This document shows, in pieces, positions 6,384-8,199 of a stretch of 8,199 nt of DNA. Where the stretch lies: contig SRXB01000081.1 in the NCBI GenBank assembly GCA_009724975.1, forward strand, positions 1 to 8,199, read 5' to 3'. Position 1 is the first letter of the stretch. Each line of letters begins with the position of its first letter. The DNA is from a bacterium. GTDB lineage: Bacteria > Desulfobacterota > Deferrisomatia > Deferrisomatales > BM512. The position numbers were made by a program, and so were the translations under genes. The notes below the pieces were generated by a model that was given only the letters and a program-made list of their open reading frames with translations, was not told the origin of the DNA and did not search any database.

Positions 6384-7829
6384 ATGAATTTCCAAATGTC
6401 TGACCTTTCGCTGATAATGCCGGAGATAGTAATCCTCTCCACGGCCCTTCTGGTGCTGCTGGTGGAGGCTTTCCGGCCCGGCGTGGACCGCAGCGACACC
6501 ACCTGGCTCTCGGTGCTGGGGATACTCGTCGCGGGCGGCATAGCCCTAACCCAGTTCGGCCCGCTGAAGATAGGTTTTTCGGGAATGATAGCCCAGTCGG
6601 GCTTCACCGCCTTCCTCAAACTAATCTTCACCGTCGTCGGCCTCCTCTCCATCCTCATCGCCGACGGCTTTTTCCGCGACGAGGGGCACCAGCACGGCGA
6701 ATACCACGCCCTGACGCTCATGTCGCTCTCCGGCATGATGCTCATGTCCAGCGCCAACCACCTGCTCATGGTCTTTTTGGGCCTTGAGACGATGTCCATC
6801 GCCATCTACGCCCTCGCAGGCTACATGCGCGACAAGGCGGGAACCGAATCGAGCTTCAAATACTTCATCCTCGGCGGCGCCTCCTCCGCCTTCATGCTCT
6901 ACGGCATAGCGCTGGTCTACGCCTCCGCCGGAACGACCCAGCTGGACCTTCTCGCCCAGCATTTCCTCAACAAGGGAGGAATAACCTCCTCCCCGATGGC
7001 CCTTGCGGGAATCGGCCTCATCGCCGGCGGCTTCGCCTTCAAGGTCGCGGCCTTCCCCTTCCACGTCTGGACACCCGACGTCTACCAGGGCGCCCCCACC
7101 CCCGTCACCGCTTTCATGGCCACCGGCGTAAAAGCCGCCGCCTTCGCCGCCTTCTTCAAAGTCTTCATGACCGCCTTCCCCATCGCCGCCCCCAACTGGA
7201 CCGGCGCGCTGTGGGTCATAGCGATACTGACGATGACGGTCGGCAACCTCTCCGCCCTAGTGCAAAAAGACGTAAAGAGAATGCTCGCCTACTCCTCCAT
7301 CGCCCACGCCGGATATCTGCTGGTGGCGATGGTCACGGCCACCGCCGAGGCGGGGACCGGCATGCTCTTCTACCTCATCTCCTACGCCTTCATGAACATC
7401 GGCGCGTTCGCCTGCGTGATAATGCTCGGCGAAAAGGGCAAGGAGCGCACCAACCTCGACGACTACGCCGGAATAGGCTTCAAAAAGCCCCTTCTGGGAG
7501 CGGCGCTCACCGTCTTCATGTTCTCGATGGCGGGAATACCGCCCACCGCGGGCTTCATCGGCAAATTCCTCATCTTCAAGGCCGCCGTCAACGAAGGCTA
7601 CATCTGGCTCGCCGTCCTCGGCGTGCTGAATTCCGCCGCGTCGGTCTATTATTACCTTCGCGTCCTCGTCTACATGTACTTCAAGGAAGCCGAGGGCCAC
7701 AGCGGCAACCTTAGGGTCAACACCCTCTCCGCCTTCGCCACCGCCCTCGCGGTCGCGGCCATACTGGTCTTCGGCATGCTGCCCGGAACCCTGGTCGATC
7801 TGGCCAAGGCCGCCGCACTGAATTTCTAA
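6384..7829 (+). CDS. nuoN: NADH-quinone oxidoreductase subunit N (NuoN), antiporter-like
   Basis: NuoN is the proximal antiporter-like proton-pumping subunit, next to NuoK. The 481 residues compare with 485 in E. coli. Conserved charged residues are Glu135 in VFLGLETMSIAIYALAGY, Lys159 in SSFKYFILGGASSAFMLYG, Lys220 in FAFKVAAFPFHVWTPDVYQG, Lys250 in TGVKAAAFAAF, and Lys394 in PPTAGFIGKFLIF. NuoN carries a lysine at this last site where NuoM carries a glutamate, and that distinction holds here. LSALVQKDVKRMLAYSSIAHAGY (289-311) is the usual helix 10 region. The start has a modest ribosome binding site (GTGAGGT, 6370-6376), 15 bases after the nuoM stop. It is the last gene of the operon, and its stop lies 16 bases before the terminator stem. 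Confidence 0.98.
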   Translation: MNFQMSDLSLIMPEIVILSTALLVLLVEAFRPGVDRSDTTWLSVLGILVAGGIALTQFGPLKIGFSGMIAQSGFTAFLKLIFTVVGLLSILIADGFFRDEGHQHGEYHALTLMSLSGMMLMSSANHLLMVFLGLETMSIAIYALAGYMRDKAGTESSFKYFILGGASSAFMLYGIALVYASAGTTQLDLLAQHFLNKGGITSSPMALAGIGLIAGGFAFKVAAFPFHVWTPDVYQGAPTPVTAFMATGVKAAAFAAFFKVFMTAFPIAAPNWTGALWVIAILTMTVGNLSALVQKDVKRMLAYSSIAHAGYLLVAMVTATAEAGTGMLFYLISYAFMNIGAFACVIMLGEKGKERTNLDDYAGIGFKKPLLGAALTVFMFSMAGIPPTAGFIGKFLIFKAAVNEGYIWLAVLGVLNSAASVYYYLRVLVYMYFKEAEGHSGNLRVNTLSAFATALAVAAILVFGMLPGTLVDLAKAAALNF

Positions 7830-7845
7830 ATCTGACCGACCAGAC

Positions 7846-7877
7846 AAAAAAGGCCTCCCGCAGGGGAGGCCTTTTTT
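7846..7877. terminator. Bidirectional rho-independent terminator between convergent genes
   Basis: A perfect inverted repeat, AGGCCTCCC (7851-7859) and GGGAGGCCT (7864-7872), encloses a four-base loop (GCAG). Five more A residues on the left (7846-7850) pair with T residues on the right (7873-7877), and a T run continues to 7878. The GC-rich 9-bp stem followed by a T tract ends the nuo transcript. The A tract on the left becomes a T tract on the other strand, so the same hairpin should also terminate the leftward gene whose stop is at 7897. The 67-base gap between the two genes (7830-7896) holds nothing else that I can recognise. Confidence 0.93.
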
Positions 7878-7896
7878 TATTCGCGCCGAGGCAAAA

Positions 7897-8199
7897 TCAA
7901 TAGGCCGCCAAAAGCCTGAAATAAGCCCCGGACTCGCCACCCTCGTCAAGGCCGCCGGCGTACCCAATCGCGAAAGTTATCGGCAGCTTGTACCCCAAAA
8001 CCGTCTCAATCCTCGCCTCGCCGCCCACTCCTCTTCGCCACTGGCCGTCGCCGCCCTCTAAGACCCGGCCCGCGTCGTAAAAAAACGCGCCGTAAAGCCT
8101 GTCGAGGTAAAGGGGGAGGTCAAACCTGCCGCGATAGAGGCGGTAGAGGGGGAAGAGAAGCTCGCCGCTGCCCGCGAAGACCTTTTCGCCGCCGTCGAC
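7897..8199 (-). CDS. Outer-membrane beta-barrel protein, Omp85/surface-antigen-like C-terminus (partial)
   Basis: Reading leftwards from the window edge, a frame stays open for 100 codons and ends with TGA (complement of 7897-7899), so this is the C-terminal part of a longer protein whose start lies beyond 8199. The translation alternates polar and hydrophobic residues as in transmembrane beta strands, with many Gly, Tyr and Phe. Recognisable pieces are GELLFPLYRLYRGRFDLPLY, YGAFFYDAGRV, GVGGEARIETVLGYKLPITF, AIGYAGGLDE and a terminal AYFRLLAAY. The FFYDAGRV segment, the Gly-rich GVGGEAR turn and the late GYAGG strand resemble the last strands of Omp85/BamA-type surface antigen domains, also found at the end of some beta-propeller (TolB-like) proteins. 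I cannot tell which from this part alone. The final residue is Tyr, an aromatic end consistent with a BAM recognition signal. Insertion in the outer membrane is inferred. Confidence 0.7.
   Translation of the reverse strand, partial: VDGGEKVFAGSGELLFPLYRLYRGRFDLPLYLDRLYGAFFYDAGRVLEGGDGQWRRGVGGEARIETVLGYKLPITFAIGYAGGLDEGGESGAYFRLLAAY

Noticed and set aside
2811..7829. nuoL, nuoM and nuoN as Mrp antiporter or energy-converting hydrogenase subunits
   Set aside because: The complete H-I-J-K-L-M-N order, the NuoH quinone-chamber motifs and the two-cluster NuoI identify complex I rather than Mrp or Ech/Hyf-type complexes.
7257..7967. A 236-residue antisense frame from the intergenic region into nuoN
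   Set aside because: It would read through the terminator hairpin and most of it lies antisense to conserved nuoN. The leftward gene ending at 7897 uses a different, better supported frame.

Overview
The window holds the 3' part of a bacterial respiratory complex I (nuo) operon on the + strand, followed by a convergent gene for an outer-membrane protein on the - strand. In order it contains the 3' end of a molybdopterin oxidoreductase gene in the nuoG position (1-513), then nuoH (525-1523), nuoI (1543-1962), nuoJ (1966-2463), nuoK (2482-2784), nuoL (2811-4805), nuoM (4824-6368) and nuoN (6384-7829). A strong hairpin terminator (7846-7877) closes the operon. From 7897 to the right edge, the - strand carries the last 100 residues of a beta-barrel-like protein whose start lies outside the window.

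All nuo genes run in the same direction with gaps of 3 to 26 bases, and each has a purine-rich ribosome binding site, so they look like one transcript. No promoter is visible in the window and it must lie upstream. The products form the membrane arm (H, J, K, L, M, N), the two-cluster ferredoxin subunit that passes electrons towards quinone (I), and part of the peripheral electron-input arm (the nuoG-position protein). The acidic and lysine residues used for proton translocation in the antiporter-like subunits and NuoK are all present, so this reads as a functional proton-pumping complex.

The organism is probably a Gram-negative, GC-rich anaerobe, most likely of the Desulfuromonas/Geobacter-type or wider Desulfobacterota (former Deltaproteobacteria). 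This is inferred from the formate-dehydrogenase-like G subunit, the short NuoI (139 residues), the outer-membrane protein, and frequent ATA (Ile) and AGG (Arg) codons in a high-GC background. The lineage is not proven by the window.

The window is mostly a conventional operon and I see no clearly new system. The points most worth a second look are the formate-dehydrogenase-type C-terminus of the G subunit, an Ala/Gly/Ser-rich insertion in NuoL, and the truncated outer-membrane gene facing the operon.
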